Below are positions 1 through 7,691 of a DNA stretch of 64,000 nt, in pieces. The notes beneath the pieces were generated by a model. It did no database searches. It was not told the DNA's origin and saw only the letters and a list, made by a program, of their open reading frames with translations. Source of the stretch: Pandoraea faecigallinarum (GTDB lineage Bacteria > Pseudomonadota > Gammaproteobacteria > Burkholderiales > Burkholderiaceae); contig NZ_CP011809.2 of NCBI RefSeq assembly GCF_001029105.3, forward strand, positions 1 to 64,000, in the 5' to 3' direction. Made by a program: the position numbers and the translations under genes. The stretch's first letter is position 1. Each line of letters begins with the position of its first letter.

Positions 1-533
1 AGCGCGATTACGGTGCTTGCCAGCATCCACACCGTCATCCCCGTCGTGTCGGTGATGGATGCCAACGGTCATGTACTCAAACAACAGGTGGTGGACAGGG
101 AGACGATTACCGCACAGGAGAGCTTCGTTCAGAGCCAGGTGTACGACTTCATCATGGACTGCAACACTTTCGATCCGGCGTGGCGTCAGCGCTTTGCCGA
201 TCTGTGCCGGCTGCACGCCACGCCCGACGTGGCGCGCCAGTACGACGCGGAAACCGCTGCGGAGAACCCGCAAAACCCTACTACCTGGTCGGGCAGGGGG
301 GCCGACGTTACCCCCAAGATCACCGGCATCACCTCGCTGGGCAAAGATGCGTATCAGGTGTCGTTCCAGTCGATTACCGAGAAAGCGGCACCGAGCCGAA
401 GACCGAGTACTACACCGCGCTGGTGCGCTACACCTTCACGTTCAAACCGCTCGCGCTGGGCGATCGCTGGGAAAACGCGCTGGGCTTCGCCGCGACGGCG
501 TATCGCAAGGATCAGGAACTGAGCCGACAGTAA
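1..533 (+). pseudogene. virB8: VirB8-like T4SS inner-membrane protein, 5' end outside window, frameshifted
   Basis: VirB8 proteins are bitopic inner-membrane assembly factors of type IV secretion systems. The reading frame is open at base 1 and begins in a hydrophobic segment (AITVLASIHTVIPVV), so the N-terminus lies outside the window. The periplasmic domain then runs in frame 1 to about base 390 (ending QVSFQSITEK). The expected C-terminal strand region (TEYYTALVRYTFTF) continues in frame 3 to the stop at 533. One missing G in the AAAGCGGCACC stretch near 386-392 would rejoin the frames. The next genes are virB9 and virB10, the usual order. It is either a recent pseudogene or an assembly error; the family call rests on fold-level pattern and context. 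Confidence 0.75.
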
Positions 534-596
534 TCGGCGCCAATTATCGACGTCAACGACCGGCACCCGTCATCGAATTCAGCAAGGACACCGTCC

Positions 597-1455
597 ATGA
601 AACCCAACGCTGCTTCCCTCGCGCTTGTTCTTCTGGCCAGTGTCTGCGTGCCGCTGGCGCTGCTGGCACCACTGACGCCGGGCCCCGGCGTGGGCGGCCA
701 AGAAGCCGAAACAGCTGGTGACCGACGATCGCGTGAAACAGGTGGCCTACGATCCGAATCAGGTCTATGAGTTGGTCGGCACGTATGGCTATCAGACCTC
801 GATCGAATTCGCCGACGATGAGACGGTCAAGGTCGTGACCGTGGGCGACTCGATCGCCTGGCAGACAGTGCCGTACCAGAACCGCCTCTTCATCAAGCCG
901 GTTGAGCCCAACGCGGCCACCAACCTGACCGTGATTACAGACAAGCGCACGTATTACTTCAAGCTCATGAGCGCAAAAAGCCGCGCTTCGCAGACCTTCC
1001 TGGTGCGCTTCATCTATCCGAATACCAGCACCGGCTTGGCGGGCGGGGTGGATGGGATGGGCGGGGCGGGCCGATCGAACCACGGCTTCGACCCGGCGAA
1101 GCTCAATCTCGACTACGGCACGTCAGGCAATAAGTCGGCCATCCGGCTGACGCGCGCCTTCGATGACGGCCAATTCACTTACTTCCTGTTCGACCAGAAC
1201 GCCGAGATCCCCACGGTGTACACCGTGGGGCCGGACGGGACCGAGTCCATCGTCAACACGCGGCGCGAGGGCGCGTACCTGGTGGTCGAGCGCACGGCGA
1301 GCCTTTTCACGTTGCGCAATGGCGACGCGTATCTCTGTGTGCAGAACAACGCCAATCCGTATCAGCGCGTGATCAATGGTTCCGTGGGTGGTTCGGTGAG
1401 TGGCCCAGTGAGCGGGCCGGCGCGCGATCCAACGCATTCTGGATGGGGAAACTGA
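597..1455 (+). pseudogene. virB9: VirB9-like outer-membrane-complex protein, frameshift in the signal peptide region
   Basis: VirB9/TrwF forms the outer-membrane core complex with VirB7 and VirB10. An ATG at 597 begins a signal peptide (MKPNAASLALVLLASVCVPL) in frame 3. The mature protein (AWAAKKPKQLVTDDRVKQ, then VYELVGTYGYQTSIEF) is in frame 1. One extra base in the run GGCCCCGGCG at 681-690 separates them. The mature region carries typical VirB9 features, including the C-terminal sequence DDGQFTYFLF. A GTG at 718 could start a protein without a signal peptide, which would not reach the periplasm. The stop at 1455 is one base before the virB10 start, indicating tight translational coupling. 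Decay and sequencing error are both possible. Confidence 0.8.
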
Positions 1456-1456
1456 C

Positions 1457-2677
1457 ATGGGCGACCCTGCCAGACAACCTGAGGAGGACCGCGAGGCGGC
1501 CGTGCGCGAGTGGGAACAGCACCACCATCACTCGCTGGTGGCCGATGGCCGGAAGCGGACGGCGGGCGGCATCGCCATGGTCGCGATCGCGGCGGCCGTG
1601 CTCGGTGCTGCCGGGTACATCAAGCACGTCAGTAGCGAATCGGCGAAGCCGGCGGGTAATAGCGAGCTGAGCATTGCCGAGCGTAAGCCGGTACCGAAAC
1701 TCAAGGTTCAGGAGGCGGCCGGCGTACCCGTGGCGCCATCCGCACCCGCCGCGCCGGCCGCAGTGGCCACAACGCCGGCGAGCGCGACGCCAGGCGATGA
1801 CCCGATGGCCGCCCAGCGCGAACAGATGGCAATGCAACGGCAGGAACAGGCGCGCCGCATGCTCGAAGCGCGTATGAAGTCGGCCATTATCGCGCCGAAT
1901 ACGAACAACCCAGCGCCCGGCGTGCGCGGCGACGCAGGGCAGACGCACGCCGGCACACTTGGCACCGGTGGCGGCGCGCAAGACCCGAATTCGCGCTTCG
2001 CACGGGCCGTCTCGGGCAATGGCGTGGCCGTCAGTCCGGCGCACCAAATCGACAATCTGCCCTACAAGATCTTGCAAGGCAAGCTCATTGAGGCCGTACT
2101 GGAACCGCGCGCGATCTCCGATTTGCCCGGCATGGTGTGCGCGACCGTGCAGCGCGACGTGTACGGCGCGCAGGGCCGGCACAGGCTGATTCCCTGGGGT
2201 TCGCGCGTGTGCGGCGTGTATAGCGCCGAAGTGCGCAAGGGGCAGGACCGCCTGTTCGTGATCTGGAACACCGTGCGCAGGCCCGATGGCGTCGAGGTGG
2301 CGCTCGATAGCGCCGGTGCCGACCAGCTCGGCACAGCCGGAATGGGCGGCCGGGTGGACAGGCATTTCGCAGAGGTCTTCGGCATGTCCGCGCTGCTGTC
2401 GATCATCGGTGCGGGCGCGGCGACCGTCGGGGTCAATCCTGTCGATCAGTACAACTCCGCGGCCGCCTATCGGCAGTCTGTGCAGCAGGCGGCTGCGCAA
2501 ACCTCGCAGTCGGTGCTCCAGCCGTATATCAACATTGCGCCCACCATCACCGTGCCGGCCGGCTCACGCGTGCGCATTTACGTGAACAAGGATCTCGATT
2601 TCACGCCGGTCTACCAGGCCGACATCGACACCACCCGCGACGCGGCCAGGCATGGCGGCGTGACGTTCATCCAGTAA
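1457..2677 (+). CDS. virB10: VirB10/TrbI-type T4SS channel protein
   Basis: This 406-residue protein has the VirB10 layout. A short charged cytoplasmic N-terminus (about 1-36) is followed by one membrane helix (about 37-55, IAMVAIAAAVLGAAGYI). Next comes an Ala/Pro-rich periplasmic linker with APAAPAAVATTPASATP, then a C-terminal TrbI domain (about 190-400) containing LIPWGSRVCGVY and a late AGSRVRIYVNKDLDF. VirB10 spans both membranes and links the ATPases to the outer pore. The start lies one base after the virB9 stop and virB11 starts 10 bases after its stop, so the genes are one transcription unit. Length and domain order are normal and no lesion is seen. Confidence 0.93.
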   Translation: MGDPARQPEEDREAAVREWEQHHHHSLVADGRKRTAGGIAMVAIAAAVLGAAGYIKHVSSESAKPAGNSELSIAERKPVPKLKVQEAAGVPVAPSAPAAPAAVATTPASATPGDDPMAAQREQMAMQRQEQARRMLEARMKSAIIAPNTNNPAPGVRGDAGQTHAGTLGTGGGAQDPNSRFARAVSGNGVAVSPAHQIDNLPYKILQGKLIEAVLEPRAISDLPGMVCATVQRDVYGAQGRHRLIPWGSRVCGVYSAEVRKGQDRLFVIWNTVRRPDGVEVALDSAGADQLGTAGMGGRVDRHFAEVFGMSALLSIIGAGAATVGVNPVDQYNSAAAYRQSVQQAAAQTSQSVLQPYINIAPTITVPAGSRVRIYVNKDLDFTPVYQADIDTTRDAARHGGVTFIQ

Positions 2678-2687
2678 GGGCCGGCCC

Positions 2688-3710
2688 ATGTCTCAGATCG
2701 CTTCATTTCGCGCCAAGCTCTCGTTGCTGACCGACTATCTCGATGATCCCGGCATCACCGAAGTCGCCATCAACCGCCCCGGCGAGGTGTGGATCGGGCG
2801 GCAGGGCCAACGCTATATGCAGCACGCCGACGTGCCCGAACTGAACTACCGGCTGCTCGAGTCGCTGGCCGACGTGACCGCCGCGTACACGAATCAGGAA
2901 ACCGATCGGGAGCGGCCACTGCTGGCGGCCACGATGCCGATCAATCTGGCGGAGGGCGTCGATGACACCGAGCGTGGCGGCTACCGCGTGCAGGTCGTGC
3001 GCCCGCCGGCCGTCGAGGAAAAGACCATCGCGCTGTGTATCCGCAAGCCTACGCTGCTCGATATCGGGCTGGACCAATACCGCGAGCAGGGTGCGTTCGA
3101 TCACGTGAACGAGACGCTCGAGGACGGCGATGATTCGGACGAACGGCTGCGGGAATTGTACCGGGGGCGCAAGTGGGAAGCGTTTTTGCGCGGCGCGGTT
3201 CGCGCGCACAAGAACATTGTGATCTCGGCCGGTGCGAACGCCGGCAAGACCACGTTACTTAACGCGCTGCTCAAAGAAATTCCCGAGCATGAGCGTGTCG
3301 TGACGATAGAAGACGCGCGCGAAATCCGGCCGCGCCAGCGCAACTGTCTGCACATGCTGTATTCGCGGGGCGGGCAGGGCGTGGCTCGTGTGACGGCTGT
3401 GGAGCTCCTCGAAGCGATGCTGCGCCTCACACCCGACCGGCCCATCATGGGCGAGCTGCGCGGTGCGGAAGCGTATGCCTATCTCGAGCTGCTTAACTCC
3501 GGGCACGCCGGCTCAATCACGACGATTCACGCCGACAGCGCGAGTCTGATGTACGAACGCCTCTCGCAAATGGTGATGCGCTTCGGTGCGGCGATGAGCC
3601 GCGACCAGATTATTGCGTACGCGAAGTCGCTGATTCAGGTGGTGGTGCAGTTCAAGCGCGCTGCGGATGGCCGCCGCTACGTCTCGGAGATCCTCTATGA
3701 AGGCGCTTAA
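2688..3710 (+). CDS. virB11: VirB11-type T4SS hexameric ATPase
   Basis: VirB11 is the traffic ATPase at the cytoplasmic base of the secretion channel. The 340-residue protein has the N-terminal domain (ITEVAINRPGEVWIGRQG, about 23-40), a Walker A loop AGANAGKTT at about 181-189, an Asp box (VVTIEDAREI), the Walker B region (PDRPIMGELRG) and a His box (SGHAGSITTIHADSA). The P-loop has Asn-Ala where many relatives have Gly-Ser, which still fits GxxxxGKT. The 3' end overlaps virB1 by 14 bases. It is distinct from the second, truncated VirB11-like gene at 39.4 kb, which carries GATGSGKST. Confidence 0.95.
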   Translation: MSQIASFRAKLSLLTDYLDDPGITEVAINRPGEVWIGRQGQRYMQHADVPELNYRLLESLADVTAAYTNQETDRERPLLAATMPINLAEGVDDTERGGYRVQVVRPPAVEEKTIALCIRKPTLLDIGLDQYREQGAFDHVNETLEDGDDSDERLRELYRGRKWEAFLRGAVRAHKNIVISAGANAGKTTLLNALLKEIPEHERVVTIEDAREIRPRQRNCLHMLYSRGGQGVARVTAVELLEAMLRLTPDRPIMGELRGAEAYAYLELLNSGHAGSITTIHADSASLMYERLSQMVMRFGAAMSRDQIIAYAKSLIQVVVQFKRAADGRRYVSEILYEGA

Positions 3711-4743
3711 CGGAAAGGCGATGGCGGCGGGCAGGCTCACCGTCTTCGCTATTGTCGCGGTGTTGGCCGTGATGCCTATGCTGCCTATGCTACTTATCCT
3801 GCTGCCGCTCACGGCCCGTGCGCAGAGGCCGGCACACCCACAACCACAATCGCAGCCGCAGGCGACGTTGCTCGAGACCCCATTCGAGACCCTCGCTGCG
3901 CAGTGCGCCCCGGACGTCCACCCGTCCACGCTGCGGGGCGTGGTGAGCACGGAATCCTCGGGCAACCCTTACGCCATCGGCGTGGTGGGCGCGCGCCTCA
4001 TGCGCCAGCCGCGCAGTCTGGCCGAAGCCGTCGCCACGGCCCGCGCGTTGGCGCGGCAGGGCTTCAATTTCTCAATGGGCCTCGGGCAGGTGAATCGCGG
4101 CAACCTCACCAGGTACGGCGAGACCTACGAAACGATGTTCGATCCGTGCCGCAACCTGAAGGCGGGCGGCGCCATCCTCAAGGATTGCTATGCGCGGGCC
4201 AAAGTGCGGATGCACGACGACCAGCGCGCCTTGCGCGCCGCATTCAGCTGCTATTACTCGGGCAATTTTGCACGCGGCTTCCGACCGGACAAAGCGGGGC
4301 GGCCCAGCTATGTGCAGAAGGTGGTGGCAAACGCCACCGAGGCGGTGCCACCGATTCCGGTGGTGCCGGCGGTTGTGCAGCAAAGCACCGATGGGCCGAT
4401 TCCGGTTCGGCCGGCGGCCCGCGCTGCTGGGGCGGCTATGGGGGCTGCCAAGCCTGCCGTTGCGCCGCCGCAATGGGTCTTCTTCGCGGACGCACCATCG
4501 CATGAAGAGGGGGCCGTGCGCTCGCCCATGTTTTCACCGAGCGGAACGTCCGATAGCCTCGCGGTGCAAGTGCGACGGGTGGCGCGGGGTACTGAAGATT
4601 CGGGGCGCGCTGAGGGCATGCGCGCTGCCGCGGCGGTTCAGTCAGAACCCGGCCCTCCGCGGGAGGCGAGCGCGGCACCGACACGGCATCCGCCGGCGAA
4701 CGGCGTTCAGAAGGAAGCCTCCTTCGTGCAGTTTGCAAATTGA
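3697..4743 (+). CDS. virB1: VirB1-like lytic transglycosylase
   Basis: VirB1 proteins open peptidoglycan locally so the T4SS can assemble. The start at 3697 is preferred because it gives a signal peptide (MKALNGKAMAAGRLTVFAI, then a long hydrophobic run ending TARAQ); an in-frame upstream ATG at 3667 lies inside virB11. The catalytic domain begins near residue 70 and includes the SLT motif STESSGNPYAIG with the likely catalytic Glu near residue 86, followed by MGLGQVNRGN and FSCYYSGNF. The C-terminal 130 residues are Pro/Ala-rich and low complexity. The protein is 348 residues from this start and overlaps virB11, so it belongs to the operon. Confidence 0.9.
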   Translation: MKALNGKAMAAGRLTVFAIVAVLAVMPMLPMLLILLPLTARAQRPAHPQPQSQPQATLLETPFETLAAQCAPDVHPSTLRGVVSTESSGNPYAIGVVGARLMRQPRSLAEAVATARALARQGFNFSMGLGQVNRGNLTRYGETYETMFDPCRNLKAGGAILKDCYARAKVRMHDDQRALRAAFSCYYSGNFARGFRPDKAGRPSYVQKVVANATEAVPPIPVVPAVVQQSTDGPIPVRPAARAAGAAMGAAKPAVAPPQWVFFADAPSHEEGAVRSPMFSPSGTSDSLAVQVRRVARGTEDSGRAEGMRAAAAVQSEPGPPREASAAPTRHPPANGVQKEASFVQFAN

Positions 4744-4803
4744 GCGACGTGTGGCCCAAAGACAGCTCACTTGGTTCACATGTGAAAATCAGGAGTCAAC
4801 GCG

Positions 4804-5418
4804 ATGAAGAATTGGCTTATCGCACTGCTCATCGTGGGCGCTGCCGCCTCCGCGCACGCTTCCGACTTTGGTTGCAAGGTGCTGTTGTGTCTGGCGAATC
4901 CGGCATCGAACGGTGGCCCCCAAGGGGTCGCCGAATGCGTGGCGCCGATCGACCAGCTCTATCACGATCTAGACAAGGGCCGGCCGTTTCCGACGTGCGA
5001 CCTCGCGGACGGCAACGACGGTGGCAGCTATGCCCGCCAGGTCTACGACCCCTACGACCCATGTCCTCCGCCCTTGCAGCCGGCCGCCCGCGGCGCCTAC
5101 GTCGTGCAGGGCCGGCGCAATGTTGGCAATGGCGGCAACGCCGGCAGCGGCGGCAGCGGCGGAATTGGGTGGGACGGCAGCGGGGGGTACACGCTGAGCG
5201 GTCAACCGCAGATGTCCGAGTCGCAAAGTGGCCAGAGTGGCGGCGGAACAGGGCCGCGGGCCTGCGTCGGTAAACCGGTCGGTACCTATACCGTGGGCAA
5301 CTATGACGATAGCGTCACAGTCAATGTGTTCGTCCAGGTGCTCTGGCAGCCGGCGCAGAATCCGCGCGCCATTGACGTGTTTATCAACAACGTTCGGCAA
5401 CAGCGTGTGCGCTGGTGA
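4804..5418 (+). CDS. TrbM/KikA/MpfK-like periplasmic T4SS-associated protein
   Basis: The protein has a signal peptide (MKNWLIALLIVGAAASAHAS) followed by a short cysteine-bearing domain (FGCKVLLCLANPASNGG, AECVAPIDQLYHDL, PFPTC). This Cys spacing and the motif VLLCLA resemble the TrbM/KikA/MpfK family encoded in mating-pair-formation operons. The middle of the protein is Gly/Asn/Ser-rich (NVGNGGNAGSGGSGGIG) and the C-terminus is predicted to be mostly beta. It lies between virB1 and the nuclease gene with an RBS-like AGGAG at about 4790. The family call is by motif and position; the molecular role of the family is poorly known. Confidence 0.65.
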   Translation: MKNWLIALLIVGAAASAHASDFGCKVLLCLANPASNGGPQGVAECVAPIDQLYHDLDKGRPFPTCDLADGNDGGSYARQVYDPYDPCPPPLQPAARGAYVVQGRRNVGNGGNAGSGGSGGIGWDGSGGYTLSGQPQMSESQSGQSGGGTGPRACVGKPVGTYTVGNYDDSVTVNVFVQVLWQPAQNPRAIDVFINNVRQQRVRW

Positions 5419-5443
5419 CCGAGAGAGCGAGAGAGGAGGAGTG

Positions 5444-6055
5444 ATGCGTCGATTTATCGTTTGCGCCGCCTGGTTGGCCTTCGCCGCCGGGGCGGAGGCT
5501 CACGGTCTCACATTGGGCGGTCTGGCCGGAGGGTACAACACGGCCACCGCCGAGCCAGGGCCCACAGCGCGCGCGCCGACTGCCGAAGCCGCTCGAGTCG
5601 CGGAAGTTGCTTTTTCCCCGGAGGCCGGCGGCGAAGCGTTGGTGCTCAAGGCGATCCATTCGGCGAAAACCTCCCTGCGCCTGGCGGGCTACCTCTTCAC
5701 GTCGCCGCCCGTGGTCCGTGCCCTGCTCGATGCGAAGCAGCGCGGCGTGGATGTGGCGGTCGTGGTCGATGACAAGGGCACCCGTTCGACCACTTCGCGG
5801 CAGGCGCTCAACCTGCTGGTGAATGCCGGCATTCCGACCCGCACGGTCAGCGTCTACGCGATCCACCACGACAAATACATCGTCATCGACGGCCTGCACG
5901 TCGAGACGGGCAGCTTCAATTACACGACGGCGGCCGCAAAGCGCAATAGCGAAAACGTGCTGGTCCTGTGGAATTACCCCACGCTGGCCGCCCAGTATCT
6001 TGCGCACTGGCAAAGCCGCTGGGAGCAAGGCCAGCCGTACCAGTCCAGTTACTAG
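5444..6055 (+). CDS. Phospholipase-D-like nuclease (Nuc/endonuclease type), exported
   Basis: The 203-residue protein has a signal peptide (MRRFIVCAAWLAFAAGAEA) and a single PLD phosphodiesterase domain. The catalytic HxK(x)4D motif is HHDKYIVIDG, followed by ETGSFNYT. One HKD motif per chain is typical of the Nuc family, which dimerises to form the active site. Small PLD nucleases of this kind are common in conjugation operons of IncN, IncW-like and PromA-type plasmids. The ATG at 5444 follows a strong GAGAGGAGG Shine-Dalgarno sequence. The upstream gene ends at 5418 and the coupling protein starts 63 bases downstream, so it is operonic. Confidence 0.88.
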   Translation: MRRFIVCAAWLAFAAGAEAHGLTLGGLAGGYNTATAEPGPTARAPTAEAARVAEVAFSPEAGGEALVLKAIHSAKTSLRLAGYLFTSPPVVRALLDAKQRGVDVAVVVDDKGTRSTTSRQALNLLVNAGIPTRTVSVYAIHHDKYIVIDGLHVETGSFNYTTAAAKRNSENVLVLWNYPTLAAQYLAHWQSRWEQGQPYQSSY

Positions 6056-6118
6056 CGGAGGCCCGCCCGGGCGGCGATGCGATCCCCCACTGGGAGCCGC
6101 CGTCGGGAGGAGTGAACG

Positions 6119-7681
6119 ATGCAGAAACATGAAGTCGAGAACGCCACGCTGCTCTTTGGCGTCATTCTGCCGATCACCGGCTGGCTTGCCGGCGCGTGGG
6201 TGGCACATGTCCCGCTTAGACCGCTCCCGCAAGCGCTCACCGTCGCCTTGCAGATGACGCCGCACCATCCGCTCATTACCGGCGGGGCTATGCTCGGACT
6301 GGGCCTTGCCGCAGCGAGCGGCTATCTAGTCCACGAATACGGTGACGACGGGTTCCGCGGCGCCCCGTATCGCCGCTGGATGCGCGGCGCCCGCATGGCG
6401 AACTGGCATCGCGTCAGGCGCCTGGTCAACGCGGCCAACCGTCGGGAGAACCGGCGTCGACGCAAGGACGATGCGACCGCGCCGCGCTTGGCCCCGATCA
6501 TGGTCGGCGCGATGCCGATGCCGATCCACCTGGAGAACCGCAACACGCTGATATGCGCGTCCGTGGGCGCGGGCAAATCCGTGGCGATGGAGAGCATGAT
6601 CGCGTCGGTCGTGAAGCGCCGCGACAAGATGGCGGTGATCGACCCCAACGGCACTTTTTATTCGAAGTTCGGCTTTCCCGGCGACACGATCCTTAACCCG
6701 TTCGACCGTCGCACGGCAGGCTGGACGCTGTTTAACGAGATCAAGGGCGTGCACGACTTTGACCGCATGGCCAAGAGCGTGATCCCGCCGCAGGTCGACC
6801 CGAACGACGAGCAATGGTGCGCCTACGCGCGCGACGTGCTCGCCGACACCATGCGCAAACTGGTCGAGACGGACAACCCCGATCAGGACAGGCTCGTGAA
6901 CCTGCTGGTGCGAGAGGATGGCGAGGCGATCCGCGAGTTCCTCGCGAACACCGATTCGCAAGGCTACTTTCGCGTGAACGCCGAGAAGGCCATCGCCTCG
7001 ATCCAGTTCATGATGAACAAGTACGTGCGGCCGCTGCGCTTCATGAGCCAGGGCGACTTCTCGCTGCATACGTGGGTGCACGATCCTCGTGCTGGCAATC
7101 TGTTCATTACGTGGCGGGAAGACATGCGCACGGCGCAACGGCCGCTGGTGGCCACGTGGATCGACACGATTTGCGCCACGATCCTGAGCTACGCGCCGAT
7201 GACCGGCGCCCGACTGTGGCTGTTTCTCGACGAACTGGAGTCGCTCGGCAAGCTCGAGTCGTTTATCCCGGCCGCGACCAAGGGGCGCAAGCACGGCCTG
7301 CGCATGGTCGGCACGATCCAGGATTGGGCGCAACTCGACGAGGCTTACGGCACGGACGCGGCCAAGACGCTGCTCGCGTGCTTTCGTAACTATCTCATCT
7401 TCGGCGCGTCGAACGCGCTAAATGCGGACAAGGCCAGTGAGATTTTAGGCAAGCAGCACGTTGAGCGCATCCAGGTCACGTCCAACGCTGGCCGGGGTGG
7501 GGCCGGCCGCAGCCGCCACGTGGTGGCGAGCCCACCCGAGCCGGTCGTGATGGATTCGGAAATCTCGTACCTGCGCGACTTGCACGGCTACGTCATGTTT
7601 GCCGAGGACTTTCCGATTGCCCGCATCACGCTGCCCTATGTGAACTATCCGCATCGCGCAGCGGCGATCGAGGTCAGGTAA
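6119..7681 (+). CDS. Type IV coupling protein (TrwB/TraD/VirD4 family)
   Basis: Coupling proteins are DNA-pumping ATPases that bring the relaxosome to the T4SS. This 520-residue protein starts with two membrane segments (about 10-35 and 48-66). It then has the nucleotide-binding domain with Walker A SVGAGKSVAME at about 148-158, the downstream MAVIDPNGTFYSKF, and Walker B LWLFLDELESLGKL. The segment KGRKHGLRMVGTIQDWAQL is the conserved motif after Walker B. It ends 10 bases before the relaxase start. The pairing with a MobF relaxase matches IncW/IncN/PromA plasmids (TrwB-TrwC). Confidence 0.94.
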   Translation: MQKHEVENATLLFGVILPITGWLAGAWVAHVPLRPLPQALTVALQMTPHHPLITGGAMLGLGLAAASGYLVHEYGDDGFRGAPYRRWMRGARMANWHRVRRLVNAANRRENRRRRKDDATAPRLAPIMVGAMPMPIHLENRNTLICASVGAGKSVAMESMIASVVKRRDKMAVIDPNGTFYSKFGFPGDTILNPFDRRTAGWTLFNEIKGVHDFDRMAKSVIPPQVDPNDEQWCAYARDVLADTMRKLVETDNPDQDRLVNLLVREDGEAIREFLANTDSQGYFRVNAEKAIASIQFMMNKYVRPLRFMSQGDFSLHTWVHDPRAGNLFITWREDMRTAQRPLVATWIDTICATILSYAPMTGARLWLFLDELESLGKLESFIPAATKGRKHGLRMVGTIQDWAQLDEAYGTDAAKTLLACFRNYLIFGASNALNADKASEILGKQHVERIQVTSNAGRGGAGRSRHVVASPPEPVVMDSEISYLRDLHGYVMFAEDFPIARITLPYVNYPHRAAAIEVR

Positions 7682-7691
7682 GGAGCGCGTC

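Noticed and set aside
59..721. 220-codon plus-strand frame across virB8 and virB9
   Set aside because: Arg/Pro-rich and out of frame with both recognisable proteins; it is open by chance.
1373..2500. 375-codon minus-strand frame opposite virB10
   Set aside because: Antisense shadow with no family resemblance or RBS.
6326..7333. 335-codon minus-strand frame opposite the coupling protein
   Set aside because: His/Arg-rich antisense frame; the plus-strand product has clear Walker motifs.
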